Shown here piece after piece: positions 9,301-17,535 of a stretch of 64,000 bases of DNA (positions are counted from its first letter, which is position 1; every line of letters begins with the position of its first letter). The notes beneath the pieces are model-generated. The model had not been told where the DNA came from and made no database searches. It saw only the letters and a list, made by a program, of their open reading frames with translations. The position numbers were made by a program, and so were the translations under genes. The DNA is from UPXZ01 sp964634605. Its GTDB lineage: Bacteria > Bacteroidota > Bacteroidia > Bacteroidales > Paludibacteraceae. The DNA is taken from the NCBI GenBank assembly GCA_964634605.1, contig CAZWLJ010000005.1:62001-126000 (forward strand), read 5' to 3'.

Positions 9301-10153
9301 ATCGCATCCTGGAAGGATCGTCCAGGTCTTTCCCGGTACTCAGGCAAATCAGATGCTCGTGGGCATCGGCATGTTCCTCTTCCACGAAGTGAACATCGTT
9401 GGTTGCCACGAGTTTTGTGTTGGTTTTGCGAGCAAGTTTTATCAGTTCTTTGTTCTGAAGTTCCTGCTTCACGTAGGTTTCTGTATCGGCTCCCGGTTTG
9501 TCTGTTTTGTGGCGCTGCAGCTCGATGTAGAAATCGTCGCCGAATACTTTTTTGTACCATAGCACGGCTTTTTCGGCTTCTTCCAGATCACCCGATTCAA
9601 CCTTTTTATGAATTTCGCCTCCCAGGCAGGCCGAACAGGCTATTATACCTTCGCTGTATTTCGAAAGCAAATCATGATCGATACGCGGACGGTAGTAAAA
9701 ACCCTGCACCCAACCATACGAAACAAGTTTTGACAGATTCCGATATCCTTTTTCGTTTTTAGCCAGCAGCACCAGATGATATCCGCTCCGGTCTTCCTTC
9801 AGCTCCTTGTCGTAGAGCGTGCGGCGGGCCACATACACTTCAGAGCCGAAAACAGGCTTGAATATTTTCGCCCGTATAGCATCGATTTCGGATTGAAGGG
9901 TTGTTTTTTCAGAATCTGACAGCCCGGATGAATTTATTTTATCTTCCAGTTCTTTTATTTGATCCCTGAAGCCGGAATTTTTCTTTTTTGTATAATTGTA
10001 AAACTCTTTGATCCCGAACATGTTGCCGTGGTCGGTCAGAGCAATGGAATTCATTCCGCAAGCAATGGCTTTATCTACCAATCCCTGAATGCTCGACATC
10101 CCGTCGAGTACCGAATAGCTGGAGTGAACGTGTAAGTGTACAAATGAGCCCAT
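6359..10153 (-). CDS. dnaE: DNA polymerase III subunit alpha
   Basis: The 1264-residue replicative polymerase of the DnaE type. The N-terminal PHP domain begins MGSFVHLHVHSSYSVLDG with further metal-ligand-like motifs (LTDHGNMFG). The catalytic palm has PDIDIDFEDD with the Asp pair of family C polymerases, followed by the fingers (GVFQFES, ALYRPGPMDYIP). Near residue 1010 the segment QNSLFG resembles a beta-clamp-binding motif. An OB-fold region (LGGIVTAFRNGTTRNN) lies near residue 1090. It has no PolC-type inserted exonuclease. The ATG start matches the conserved family N-terminus. It is flanked upstream by aroK (232 bp away) and downstream by trxA. Confidence 0.98.
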   Translation of the reverse strand: MGSFVHLHVHSSYSVLDGMSSIQGLVDKAIACGMNSIALTDHGNMFGIKEFYNYTKKKNSGFRDQIKELEDKINSSGLSDSEKTTLQSEIDAIRAKIFKPVFGSEVYVARRTLYDKELKEDRSGYHLVLLAKNEKGYRNLSKLVSYGWVQGFYYRPRIDHDLLSKYSEGIIACSACLGGEIHKKVESGDLEEAEKAVLWYKKVFGDDFYIELQRHKTDKPGADTETYVKQELQNKELIKLARKTNTKLVATNDVHFVEEEHADAHEHLICLSTGKDLDDPSRMRYTKQEWLKSPEQMAEIFADLPECIENTLEIAGKVENFKLESAPMMPVFPIPKEFGTEEEYRQKYDEQALREEFGDAFDRVGGYDKAIRIKLDSDYLTKITYEGAEKRYGANLSDEARERIDFELGVMKKMGFPGYFLIVQDFIQAARDMNISVGPGRGSAAGSVVAYCLKITNIDPLKYDLLFERFLNPDRVSLPDIDIDFEDDKRGQVVRWVTEKYGKKRVANIVTYGTMGTKSAIKDVARVQKLPLQEAERLTKLIPGRFPKDENGKDIKVNLSNCFKYVEELRDSRDSSNPTLANTLKYAEMLEGTVRQTGVHACGLIIGADDLINLVPLSTAVDKETKEDKVITQYEGTVIEDVGLVKMDFLGLRTLSIIKDTLANIKKSKGIDIDIDNIPIDDKKTYKLFSKGDTVGVFQFESAGMQKYLKELKPTQFEDLIAMNALYRPGPMDYIPQFISRKHGLEKIEYPFPAMEKRLKDTYGITVYQEQVMLLSRDLAGFTRGQSDELRKAMGKKLKDKMEALHEKFIEGAQKNGYEPVEKLEHIWSDWAKFAEYAFNKSHATCYSLVAYQTAYLKAHYPAEFMAANLTRNKDDITEVGKLMDECKAMKMNVLGPDVNESDLTFTVNREGNIRFGLGGIKNVGDGAVEAIIQEREKTGKFKGIFDFVERVNLTSCNRKTIESLAYAGAFDVFPDIKREQFFTLNSKEEQVMESLIKYGNLYQQDQQFNQNSLFGALDNAVEVTKPEIPYVPEWSSLVKLNREREMIGMYLSAHPMDEFEFEMKHICNATTIDITDLSKYPVGTGLKLGGIVTAFRNGTTRNNNPYGMITIEDYHGSYEFPLFGKNFEEYGKYMIKDLFLYIHAFVQEKGSEWNKKAETDLKPELELKIVTMMPFRDVRKLIKRIRISLSLQKLDNDVVEELTKLILNNKGDVSIYMDIKDFFTFEKVSLFARQHRLKITSEVYKYLKEADEQDILRYKVELS

Positions 10154-10385
10154 ATTATAAGTTGCTGATAATAAGCGTAATAATAAATTGTATTTCAGAA
10201 AAACGGGAATGATAAAGATACAAGAATATTTGCCGGAAGTAAAATTTTATCTGTAAAAGTTATTGACAATTTACCCAAAATCCGGAAGAAATGATGAGAA
10301 TGAATGAGATAACCTGATTTTTTTGCCGGAGTGGAAACGATGAAAGTAAAACAATCGATGAAGCTTCAACTGGAGAATGTTGTTT

Positions 10386-10910
10386 TCAGGATTCAGATTT
10401 TTGTTGGAGGATGTAGCTGATTATTTTCTCTTCGATTTCTTTGTCGGTGCCGCTTACTTTCAGCGTTGCCCGGTTGTAGAATGTTTCTCTTTTTTCCAGT
10501 GCGGTGGCAATAAATACCTCCAGTTCATTTTCCTGAAGTTTAGCCAATACGGGACGTTCGTTAAGGTTGGTTGTCTTTAGTCTGGCAGCTATCTCTCCGG
10601 GTGTGAGGTTGATGTAAATGGTTATTCCCCTTGAATTCATCACCTCCATGTTATCAAAAAAGCAGGGTGCTCCGCCACCCGTTGAAATGATCGCGTTTTT
10701 GTAATCAGAAACTTCCAGCAGGCATTCCCGTTCCAGTTCACGAAATCTTTCTTCGCTCATTTCGTTGAATATTTGTGAAATGGTTTTGTGCTTTTTACCC
10801 TCAATATGCGTATCCATATCTACAAAATTCATATTCAGGCGCTTTGCTACACGCTTCCCGATGGTGGTTTTGCCTGAACCCATATAGCCGATTAAAAATA
10901 TTCGTTTCAT
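10386..10910 (-). CDS. aroK: Shikimate kinase
   Basis: A 174-residue P-loop kinase that phosphorylates shikimate at the 3-hydroxyl in the chorismate pathway. The Walker A motif GYMGSGKTT lies at residues 8-16, the shikimate-binding Asp is in NFVDMDTHIE, and STGGGAPC is the conserved Gly-rich substrate loop. The lid Arg is likely in NERPVL. The length is normal. A canonical promoter (10937-10966) lies just upstream, so it starts its own transcript. Confidence 0.95.
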   Translation of the reverse strand: MKRIFLIGYMGSGKTTIGKRVAKRLNMNFVDMDTHIEGKKHKTISQIFNEMSEERFRELERECLLEVSDYKNAIISTGGGAPCFFDNMEVMNSRGITIYINLTPGEIAARLKTTNLNERPVLAKLQENELEVFIATALEKRETFYNRATLKVSGTDKEIEEKIISYILQQKSES

Positions 10911-10936
10911 TCTTTTTTTTCTGAAAAAACAGAATA

Positions 10937-10966
10937 CAAAATTAGGATATTTTCTTCAATATCAAA
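10937..10966 (-). promoter_or_regulatory. Promoter of aroK
   Basis: On the minus strand a -33 box TTTG (10963-10966) and a -7 box TAATTTTG (10937-10944) are separated by 18 nt. The aroK ATG (10910) follows ~26 nt downstream of the -7 box, leaving a short leader. Confidence 0.7.
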
Positions 10967-11048
10967 TCTGAATCCCGTCCTGATTGTACAAGGAAAAAAA
11001 CAGGCAATAAATTTATGACAAAATGATACTTAAAATGGAATAATATTC

Positions 11049-11056
11049 TATCTTTG
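11049..11056 (+). promoter_or_regulatory. -7 promoter element of ansA
   Basis: TATCTTTG matches TAnnTTTG. No clear -33 TTTG lies at the expected distance. The predicted transcript start falls close to or within the GTG at 11061, which argues for the ATG at 11082 as the ansA start. Confidence 0.55.
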
Positions 11057-11081
11057 CAGGGTGGTTACTTTCATAAATTCT

Positions 11082-12122
11082 ATGAATAAGGAAAAATCTG
11101 TCTTATTGATATTTACCGGAGGCACAATCAGCATGACTGCCGATCCGGAGACCGGTGCGCTCCGTCCGGCCGACTTCGAAGCGATGATGAAAATGCTGCC
11201 TGAATTAGGTGAACTGGGTATAGATATTCACGGTATACCGTTGCTGCCTCTCGTCGATTCCTCAGACATAGGGCCCGATACCTGGGAGCGGATTGCCTTT
11301 GCCATTCAGGACAATTACAGTCAATTCGACGGATTTGTGGTGCTTCATGGCACCGATACCATGTCGTATTCGGCATCAGCATTGAGTTTTATGCTGGAAG
11401 GGCTGACTAAACCCGTGATCTTTACCGGATCGCAGCTGCCTATCGGTGTGCTCCGTACCGATGCCAAGGAAAATCTGATTACTGCCGTGGAAATTGCCGC
11501 CGCTCACTCCAACGGCGATGCCATGGTGCCGGAAGTTTGCCTTTTTTTTGAGGATAAACTATTCAGAGCCAACCGCACCACCAAACAGAATTCCGAGCAC
11601 TTTAACGCATTTGCTTCTTTCAATTACCCTATCCTGGCCGAAGCTGGAGTTCATATCAAATATTTTCCTAACTATATTCGTAAACCGGCTAAAAATGCTA
11701 CCCTGAAAGTCAGAACGAAAACCGACCGCAATGTGGCTATTCTGAAAATTTATCCCGGTATTACGGAACATACCGTTCAGGGAGTTCTCAATATTCCCGG
11801 TCTTAAAGCAGTGGTTCTTGAAACATTCGGCGCCGGAAATGCACCTCGTTTCGACTGGTTTTATCAGGCTTTGAAGAATGCTGCACACAGAGGAATAATT
11901 ATTGTGAACAAAACACAGTGCAGTACCGGAACGGTAGAAATGGGATTGTACGAAACCAGTCTGAATCTGCTCGAAGCAGGCGTTATAAGCGGATACGACA
12001 GTACCACCGAGGCCCTGATAGCCAAACTGATGTATTTACTTGGCGACAATTCTTTTGATGTCGAAAAGGTAAAACAGCTGATGCAGATTGATTTGTGCGG
12101 AGAGATATCGATACACCCATAA
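11082..12122 (+). CDS. ansA: Type I L-asparaginase
   Basis: Cytoplasmic asparaginase that hydrolyses L-asparagine to aspartate and ammonia. The first active-site Thr lies in LIFTGGTISM near the N-terminus, the second in VVLHGTDTMSYSA (HGTDT), and the catalytic Lys is in RTDAKENL. There is no signal peptide, which fits type I (AnsA-like) enzymes of ~340 aa rather than periplasmic type II. The frame is open from a GTG at 11061, but a TAnnTTTG box at 11049-11056 would place the transcript start at about that codon, so I take the ATG at 11082 (346 aa). It is convergent with the GH20 gene, separated by a palindromic repeat. Confidence 0.93.
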   Translation: MNKEKSVLLIFTGGTISMTADPETGALRPADFEAMMKMLPELGELGIDIHGIPLLPLVDSSDIGPDTWERIAFAIQDNYSQFDGFVVLHGTDTMSYSASALSFMLEGLTKPVIFTGSQLPIGVLRTDAKENLITAVEIAAAHSNGDAMVPEVCLFFEDKLFRANRTTKQNSEHFNAFASFNYPILAEAGVHIKYFPNYIRKPAKNATLKVRTKTDRNVAILKIYPGITEHTVQGVLNIPGLKAVVLETFGAGNAPRFDWFYQALKNAAHRGIIIVNKTQCSTGTVEMGLYETSLNLLEAGVISGYDSTTEALIAKLMYLLGDNSFDVEKVKQLMQIDLCGEISIHP

Positions 12123-12126
12123 TGCA

Positions 12127-12253
12127 ACCCCTAACCCCTAAAGGGGGATGAAGTTAGTTTCGGATATAGGAAATTGAATTCATTTACACCTTAAAACTAA
12201 AACAATCAACCTAAGTGACGGACATTTTTAACCTCCCTTTAGAGGTTAGGGGT
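12127..12253. repeat. MITE-like inverted repeat filling the ansA/GH20 gap
   Basis: The left arm ACCCCTAACCCCTAAAGGGG (from 12127) and right arm 12232-12253 (reverse complement begins ACCCCTAACCTCTAAAGGG) match at all but two of about 20 positions. They enclose ~85 bp of AT-rich sequence. The element fills nearly the whole gap between the two convergent stop codons and may also end transcription. A similar but not identical element lies at 28127-28230. Confidence 0.75.
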
Positions 12254-12254
12254 A

Positions 12255-14501
12255 TTACCAGACCACTATTTCATCTACAAACACCCAGCCGCCCTTAATC
12301 CCGTTCGGAAGTGCCTGATAGCGGATGTACTGTGTTCTGGTGTTGCCGCTCCAGCCGAAATTATGGAAAAGTGTTCCCGTTGTTTTTTCGTCGTAAGGTG
12401 ATGTTACACGGGCTATTTCCCTGAAATTCAAGGCATCGTCCGACACAGAAATAACCACTTCTTTCGGGAAATAAATCCATGGTCCTGCAGCATGCATGAA
12501 CCGGGCTGTAATCATTTTAATGTCTGTTGGATTGCCCAGATTTATCGTTACATCCATTCCGTTGGTCATAAATCCCTGCCAGCGTCCGTCGCCGTGCGAA
12601 AGCCCGCCCGTTTCACCGTTTATCAGCGTTTTTTCTCCGGCTGCTGGGTAATATTTATTTATCGGAATGTTGTAAATAACCTTTTTATCTATTCCCAAAT
12701 GATAATCAAACCTGTTGTTTATCGGTTTTCCGATGGCTTTGTGTCCTTCGAAAAGCTGAGCTGAAATTTTTGCGCTGTCTTTCACCAAAACAGGAGAGCT
12801 GTAAATCGTTGATTTTCCGGTAGGCAAGCTTCCATCCGTAGTGTAGCGAATATCCATGCCGTATTTTTCGGTAGAAAGTTCCACCTGGATGGCCTTTTTA
12901 GCTGTATCCACTTTATGCGCAAAAGCCACTTCGTCCGAAAGCGTAAAAGTTTTGATGCCCCGTTTTTGCAAATAAGGGATTTTCAGATTTGCCCGACGCC
13001 TAAAATCGTTCCATTCCCTGTTCTGCAGGTTTGTCCACGCCACTTCCGAAAGCGCCAGTACACGCGGATAAAGCATGTAGTCGGCATGTTTTTCGGATGA
13101 AATATATTCAGTCCAGAGATTGGACTGCACGCCGAGAATATGCCGTTCTTCCTGCTCAGTTAATTCTTTGGGAACAGGATTGAAACTATACACTTTTTCC
13201 AGCGGAAGAAAACCGCCGATGGCTTCGGGTTGTGTGCCGGGATTAGCCTGATAGCTGTCCAGATACATAAATTCACCCGGTGTCATAATGGCATCGTGTC
13301 CGCTTTTGACTGCATTTATGCCACCCGCTTCGCCTCGCCACGACATTACTGTGGCATCCGGTGCAAGTCCGCCTTCCAGAATTTCATCCCAGCCTAGCAG
13401 TCTGCGTCCTTTATTATTCAGAAATTTCTCAATCCGGCGAACCAGGTAACTTTGCAGTTCGTCCACATCTTTCAGGTTTTCTTTTTTCATCCGTTCCCGG
13501 CATTTGGGGCACTGTTTCCAGTGACTTTTATCAGCTTCATCGCCGCCGATGTGGATGTATTCCGAAGGGAATATCGCGATAATTTCTTTCAGTACGTTTT
13601 CGAGAAATTTGAATGTTTCTTCATTTCCCACGCAAAATTCACTTTGGGTATAAGGTTTTCCCGAGCAAGCCAGGTGTGGATATACTGCCAGCACCTCTTC
13701 CGAGTGACCGGGCATTTCGATTTCGGGAATTACTGTTATGTGCCTTTCGGCGGCGTATCTTACTATTTCACGGGCTTCATCCTGGGTGTAAAATCCGCCG
13801 TAAGCTTTCTCACCGCTGCGAATATCAATGTATTTTCGCGGGTTGGAAGCCCACCAGTCTTTCCATTTTTCGTGTGTGCGCCATGCTGCAACCTGTGTGA
13901 GCAGCGGATATTTCTTAATCTCCAGCCGCCAGCCCGGTCCATCGGTAAAATGCCAGTGGAAATGATTGATTTTCAGGTGAGCCATCATGTCGATGTGTTT
14001 TTTCAGAAAATCAACGGAATAAAAATGACGGCTCACGTCGATATGCACGCCCCGATAGCCGAAACGGGGATAATCGGAAATCGTTACAGCGGGAACTTTT
14101 TGGCCGGAAATCAGCTGTAGCAATGTCTGGATTCCGTAAAAGACTCCGGTTTCTGCTTTGGCAGTGATTTTTATTTCATTGGATGAAACGACAAGCTGAT
14201 ACGCTTCTCCGGACCGGAATGCCTGCGAATTTTTATCCACCTCCAGAACAATTATTGATTGTGCGGTGTGTTTGTTCCCCACCGAAAATCCGGCTCCTGT
14301 CAGGTAATTGGTAAACCGGTGTTTTGACTTTTTTTTAATATTAACGAATTGTATTTCAGCAATATCCGAAAGATTATATTCGCCGATTCCTGCCTGAATA
14401 CTGTTCGGTTGAGGAATGATATTGTATTGTGCAAAAACAAGCGGACTGCCGGTAATCAAAAACGAGCAGATTAGCCAGAGGTGTTTTAGTTGAAGTTTCA
14501 T
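12255..14501 (-). CDS. Secreted beta-N-acetylhexosaminidase (GH20)
   Basis: The 748-residue exported hydrolase releases terminal N-acetylhexosamines from glycans. Residues 1-24 form a signal peptide ending near VFAQ. A GH20b-type alpha/beta domain follows (about 25-150, ending GVFYGIQTLLQLI), then the GH20 barrel: RGVHIDVSRHF, HWHFTDGPGWRLEI, EIEMPGHS, and the catalytic Asp-Glu pair in HIGGDEADK near residues 320-321. Later Trp residues (MSWRGEAGG, LWTEY) complete the site. After the barrel are a chitobiase-C-like beta domain (IRYTTDGSLPTGKST) and a C-terminal discoidin/F5-8-like module with TARFMHAAGPW. It lies 146 bp beyond thiL at the end of the minus-strand run. Whether the substrate is chitin, host glycan or peptidoglycan-derived cannot be told. 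Confidence 0.93.
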   Translation of the reverse strand: MKLQLKHLWLICSFLITGSPLVFAQYNIIPQPNSIQAGIGEYNLSDIAEIQFVNIKKKSKHRFTNYLTGAGFSVGNKHTAQSIIVLEVDKNSQAFRSGEAYQLVVSSNEIKITAKAETGVFYGIQTLLQLISGQKVPAVTISDYPRFGYRGVHIDVSRHFYSVDFLKKHIDMMAHLKINHFHWHFTDGPGWRLEIKKYPLLTQVAAWRTHEKWKDWWASNPRKYIDIRSGEKAYGGFYTQDEAREIVRYAAERHITVIPEIEMPGHSEEVLAVYPHLACSGKPYTQSEFCVGNEETFKFLENVLKEIIAIFPSEYIHIGGDEADKSHWKQCPKCRERMKKENLKDVDELQSYLVRRIEKFLNNKGRRLLGWDEILEGGLAPDATVMSWRGEAGGINAVKSGHDAIMTPGEFMYLDSYQANPGTQPEAIGGFLPLEKVYSFNPVPKELTEQEERHILGVQSNLWTEYISSEKHADYMLYPRVLALSEVAWTNLQNREWNDFRRRANLKIPYLQKRGIKTFTLSDEVAFAHKVDTAKKAIQVELSTEKYGMDIRYTTDGSLPTGKSTIYSSPVLVKDSAKISAQLFEGHKAIGKPINNRFDYHLGIDKKVIYNIPINKYYPAAGEKTLINGETGGLSHGDGRWQGFMTNGMDVTINLGNPTDIKMITARFMHAAGPWIYFPKEVVISVSDDALNFREIARVTSPYDEKTTGTLFHNFGWSGNTRTQYIRYQALPNGIKGGWVFVDEIVVW

Positions 14502-14647
14502 GATTGTGCCGGGACTAAAGTAAATACAAAACGACTCCTAAGCCCTGAAGGGGAACTTTTGGCTGTTATACCAATTAGTCAATTGTCCATTTCAGCCAGC
14601 CACTTATCATTTGCAGAACGTAAATTTCCCTTCTGAGGTCAGAGGTT

Positions 14648-15670
14648 TTATTCCAGGGAGTTCCAGCCCTGAGCTTTAAGTGGTATTTCTCCACCATCAC
14701 GTCCTGCAAGGCAGAGTCCGAGTTCCGGTTTGGTAATATGCCCCACGATGCCCACATCTTCGAGTGTAATTAGTTTTTCGTAATCGTCCAGTGAGCAGGT
14801 GAAAAGCAGTTCGTAATCTTCACCTCCGTTGAGAGCCGCCGTTACAATGTTCATGTTCAGTTCCTCAGCCATTTCGGCAGCCTGAATGTTGATGGGAATT
14901 TTATCTTCGAAAATCCGGCATCCCGTATTGCTTTGCGAACAGATATGAAACAATTCAGACGATAACCCGTCCGAAATATCCATCATGGAAGTAGGCTGAA
15001 TACCTTTTGCAGCCAGTCTTTCAATAATATCCCTGCGGGCTTCGGGTTTAAGTATCCGTTGAAGTATGTATTCTTTGCCGCCGAAATCGGGTTGTACATT
15101 TTCTGTTTGACCTTCGAAAACCAGTTTTTCGCGTTCAAGCAACTGAAGTCCCATGTAGGCTGAGCCCAGATTACCCGAAACACATATCAAATCGTTTTCT
15201 TTAGCGCCGTTGCGGTACGCAATTTTATCTTTTTCGCCTTCGCCAATGCATGTGATACTGATTGTTAAGCCTGTGAGCGAAGCCGACGTGTCGCCTCCCA
15301 CCAGGTCCACACCGTAATTTTCACATGCCAGCAAAATGCCACTGTAGAGTTCTTCGAGATGTTCAACCGTGAATCGTTTTGAAATACCGAGCGAAACAGT
15401 AATCTGCTTCGGCAGTCCGTTCATGGCGTATATGTCCGAAAAGTTAACAACTGCTGCCTTGTAGCCCAGATGCTTCAAAGGAGTATAAATCAGGTCGAAA
15501 TGAATCCCCTCAAGCAGTAAATCGGTAGTAACGAGCACTTGTTTTTCACCGTAATGGAGTACAGCAGCATCATCGCCAACTCCCATGAGTGATGAGGTAT
15601 TTTTCAGTTTTACCTTTTCGGTGAGGTGTTTTATCAGGCCGAATTCACCGTATTTCGAGATTTCTGTCAT
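14648..15670 (-). CDS. thiL: Thiamine-monophosphate kinase
   Basis: A 340-residue ATP-dependent kinase making thiamine diphosphate from thiamine monophosphate. It shows the PurM/ThiL fold signatures: GVGDDAAVL, TTDLLLEGIHF with the metal-binding Asp, NFSDIYAMNG, VGGDTSAS, and the C-terminal MMDISDGLSS and NGGEDYELLF motifs. The length is normal. It follows rpiB by 54 bp on the same strand. No TPP riboswitch is visible upstream, so regulation by thiamine is not indicated here. Confidence 0.95.
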   Translation of the reverse strand: MTEISKYGEFGLIKHLTEKVKLKNTSSLMGVGDDAAVLHYGEKQVLVTTDLLLEGIHFDLIYTPLKHLGYKAAVVNFSDIYAMNGLPKQITVSLGISKRFTVEHLEELYSGILLACENYGVDLVGGDTSASLTGLTISITCIGEGEKDKIAYRNGAKENDLICVSGNLGSAYMGLQLLEREKLVFEGQTENVQPDFGGKEYILQRILKPEARRDIIERLAAKGIQPTSMMDISDGLSSELFHICSQSNTGCRIFEDKIPINIQAAEMAEELNMNIVTAALNGGEDYELLFTCSLDDYEKLITLEDVGIVGHITKPELGLCLAGRDGGEIPLKAQGWNSLE

Positions 15671-15724
15671 AGTTGCCTTGGTTTGTCAGGAGAAAAATTT
15701 AATTTTAAAAAGTTGTACGTTCAA

Positions 15725-16183
15725 TCAACAACATTCAACCGGTATTTTATCAATCCTTTTCTGGTGTCTTCCTCCTTCAAAGTCGGTGGAGAAGAAAATA
15801 TCGACCATTTTCAGCGCCGTTTCGTTGGTGATAAACCTGCCGGGCATCGAGAGGATGTTGGCATCGTTATGACGGCGGGCAAGGTCGGCAGTAGCTTCGT
15901 TCCAGCAGAGGGCAGCCCGTATTCCCTGATGTTTGTTCAGCGTGATGCTGATTCCGTTTCCGGTACCGCAAACCGACACGCCATAGTCAACTTCACCCTT
16001 TTCTACCGCAATTGCCATCGGATGGGCATAGTCCGGATAATCACAACTTTCAGCTGAAAAGCAACCGAAGTCTCTCACTTCCAGTGGATTTCTGGATTGC
16101 AGATGTTCAAGAATGATTTTTTTCATTTCATAGCCCGCGTGGTCCGAACACAGACCTATCCGCAGTTGATCGATGGATTTCAT
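15725..16183 (-). CDS. rpiB: Ribose-5-phosphate isomerase B
   Basis: A 152-residue RpiB/LacAB-family isomerase interconverting ribose 5-phosphate and ribulose 5-phosphate in the pentose phosphate pathway. It shows GLCSDHAGYEMK at the N-terminus (substrate-binding Asp-His), DYPDYAHPMA, the active-site Cys and anion hole in VSVCGTGNGISI, and the conserved RHNDANILSMPGR. The gene sits between the response regulator (36 bp upstream) and thiL (54 bp downstream) on the same strand, probably in one transcript. Confidence 0.95.
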   Translation of the reverse strand: MKSIDQLRIGLCSDHAGYEMKKIILEHLQSRNPLEVRDFGCFSAESCDYPDYAHPMAIAVEKGEVDYGVSVCGTGNGISITLNKHQGIRAALCWNEATADLARRHNDANILSMPGRFITNETALKMVDIFFSTDFEGGRHQKRIDKIPVECC

Positions 16184-16218
16184 ATTTTGTTCAGTGTTGA
16201 ATTTGTATTTTGTTCAGT

Positions 16219-17370
16219 TTATGAAAATCGCTCTACGTCTTCTTTCGTGATTTTCTGATTTCCAAGTATAATGAGTCGCTCAACTACGTTGCGCAATTCG
16301 CGTATATTTCCGGGCCAGGTGCGTTCCTGCAATGACCTGATGGCTTTCGGATCGAAGGATTTCAACTGTATGCCCTGTTCGTTGCAAATCTGATTGGTGA
16401 AAAATTCGACAAGCAGCGGAATGTCTTCTTTGCGCTGGTCGAGCGACGGCACGTGGATCGGGATCACATTGAGCCGATGGTAAAGGTCTTCGCGGAAATT
16501 TCCTCTTTCTATTTCCGCTTTCAGGTTTTTATTGGTGGCAGCAAATACGCGTACATTTATCCTGATTACCTTGTCGCTTCCCACGCGCGAAATTTCATTT
16601 TCCTGCAGTGCCCGGAGCACTTTTGTTTGTGCCGAGAGGCTCATATCGCCTATCTCGTCCAGAAAAATGGTTCCATTGTCGGCTTGCTCAAACTTACCGA
16701 TGCGCTGTTTGTGAGCGGAGGTGAACGAGCCTTTTTCATGTCCGAATAGTTCACTTTCAATCAGTTCGGAGGGAATTGCCGCGCAATTGACTTCCACGAA
16801 TGGGAACTGCGACCGGTTGCTGTTCTCATACAGCAAACGCGCCACCACTTCTTTCCCGGTGCCGTTATCGCCCGTAATCATTACCCGGGCATCGGTAGGA
16901 GCTACCTTACCGATCATCTCACGCACCCGTTCGATGGCTTCAGATTTTCCGATCATCATGTTTTTTGAAGCCACTTTTTTCTTAAGAGTTTTAGTTTCGG
17001 TCACCAGCGTATTTTTATCGAGCGCGTTGCGTACGGTCACCAGCATGCGGTTGAGGTCAATGGGCTTTTCGATAAAGTCAAAAGCGCCTTTTTTGATGCA
17101 TTCCACTGCTGTACCGATATTCCCGTGTCCCGAAATCATCACTACAGGTACATCCACTTCTTTTTCCTGAAGCTGGTCCAGCAGTTCCATCCCGTCCATT
17201 TCGGGCATTTTGATATCTGAAAAAATCAGATCGAATTCATCGTTAATAGCTGTATCCAGCCCAACCCGACCGTTTTCGGCCAGTACCACTTTATGTTTTT
17301 CAAACTCCAGAATGTCTTTCATCGTATTCCGGATGCTTCGTTCATCGTCAATTACCAGTATTTTTGCCAT
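16219..17370 (-). CDS. Sigma-54-type response regulator lacking a DNA-binding domain
   Basis: The 383-residue protein has a receiver domain (1-~120; acidic pair at 8-9, phosphoacceptor Asp52 in FSDIKMPEMDG, conserved Lys102 in EKPID) joined to an AAA+ sigma-54 activator domain (~135-375). The latter has Walker A GDNGTGKE (167-174), Walker B FLDEIGD (236-242) and the arginine-finger segment FREDLYHRLN. The sigma-54 contact loop, usually GAFTGA, reads GSFTSA (214-219). The chain ends at residue 383, right after the WPGNIRELRN segment and NQKITKEDV, so the Fis-type helix-turn-helix of NtrC proteins is absent. No sensor kinase lies next to it. It likely activates sigma-54 promoters without sequence-specific DNA binding of its own; target unknown. 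Confidence 0.88.
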   Translation of the reverse strand: MAKILVIDDERSIRNTMKDILEFEKHKVVLAENGRVGLDTAINDEFDLIFSDIKMPEMDGMELLDQLQEKEVDVPVVMISGHGNIGTAVECIKKGAFDFIEKPIDLNRMLVTVRNALDKNTLVTETKTLKKKVASKNMMIGKSEAIERVREMIGKVAPTDARVMITGDNGTGKEVVARLLYENSNRSQFPFVEVNCAAIPSELIESELFGHEKGSFTSAHKQRIGKFEQADNGTIFLDEIGDMSLSAQTKVLRALQENEISRVGSDKVIRINVRVFAATNKNLKAEIERGNFREDLYHRLNVIPIHVPSLDQRKEDIPLLVEFFTNQICNEQGIQLKSFDPKAIRSLQERTWPGNIRELRNVVERLIILGNQKITKEDVERFS

Positions 17371-17489
17371 AAAATTTTACCCTGAATCTCTAAAAGAGAA
17401 CTTTTTAAAAGTTACAATGTATAAAATGCTTTCAATCTTTATTCATTATTATCAAAACAGCACAAAAAAAATTCGCTCAATTGGTGTAA

Positions 17490-17535
17490 TTCGTAATAAT
17501 TCGCGTAATTCGTAATAATTCGCGTAATTCGTAAT
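17490..17535. repeat. 19-bp tandem repeat abutting the purD stop codon
   Basis: A 19-bp unit (TTCGTAATAATTCGCGTAA) is present 2.4 times without mismatch: 17490-17508, 17509-17527 and a partial copy 17528-17535. It runs up to the purD stop codon. Shorter pieces of the unit (AATTCG) occur just before it. No coding role. Confidence 0.8.

Noticed and set aside
11061..11081. GTG at 11061 as the ansA start
   Set aside because: It lies at or within a few bases of the expected transcript start from the TATCTTTG box; the ATG at 11082 is better placed and matches the family N-terminus.
13452..14120. A 222-codon plus-strand open frame inside the GH20 gene
   Set aside because: It lies wholly opposite a gene with unmistakable GH20 motifs, and its translation has no recognisable domain and an odd Phe/His-rich composition typical of antisense frames.
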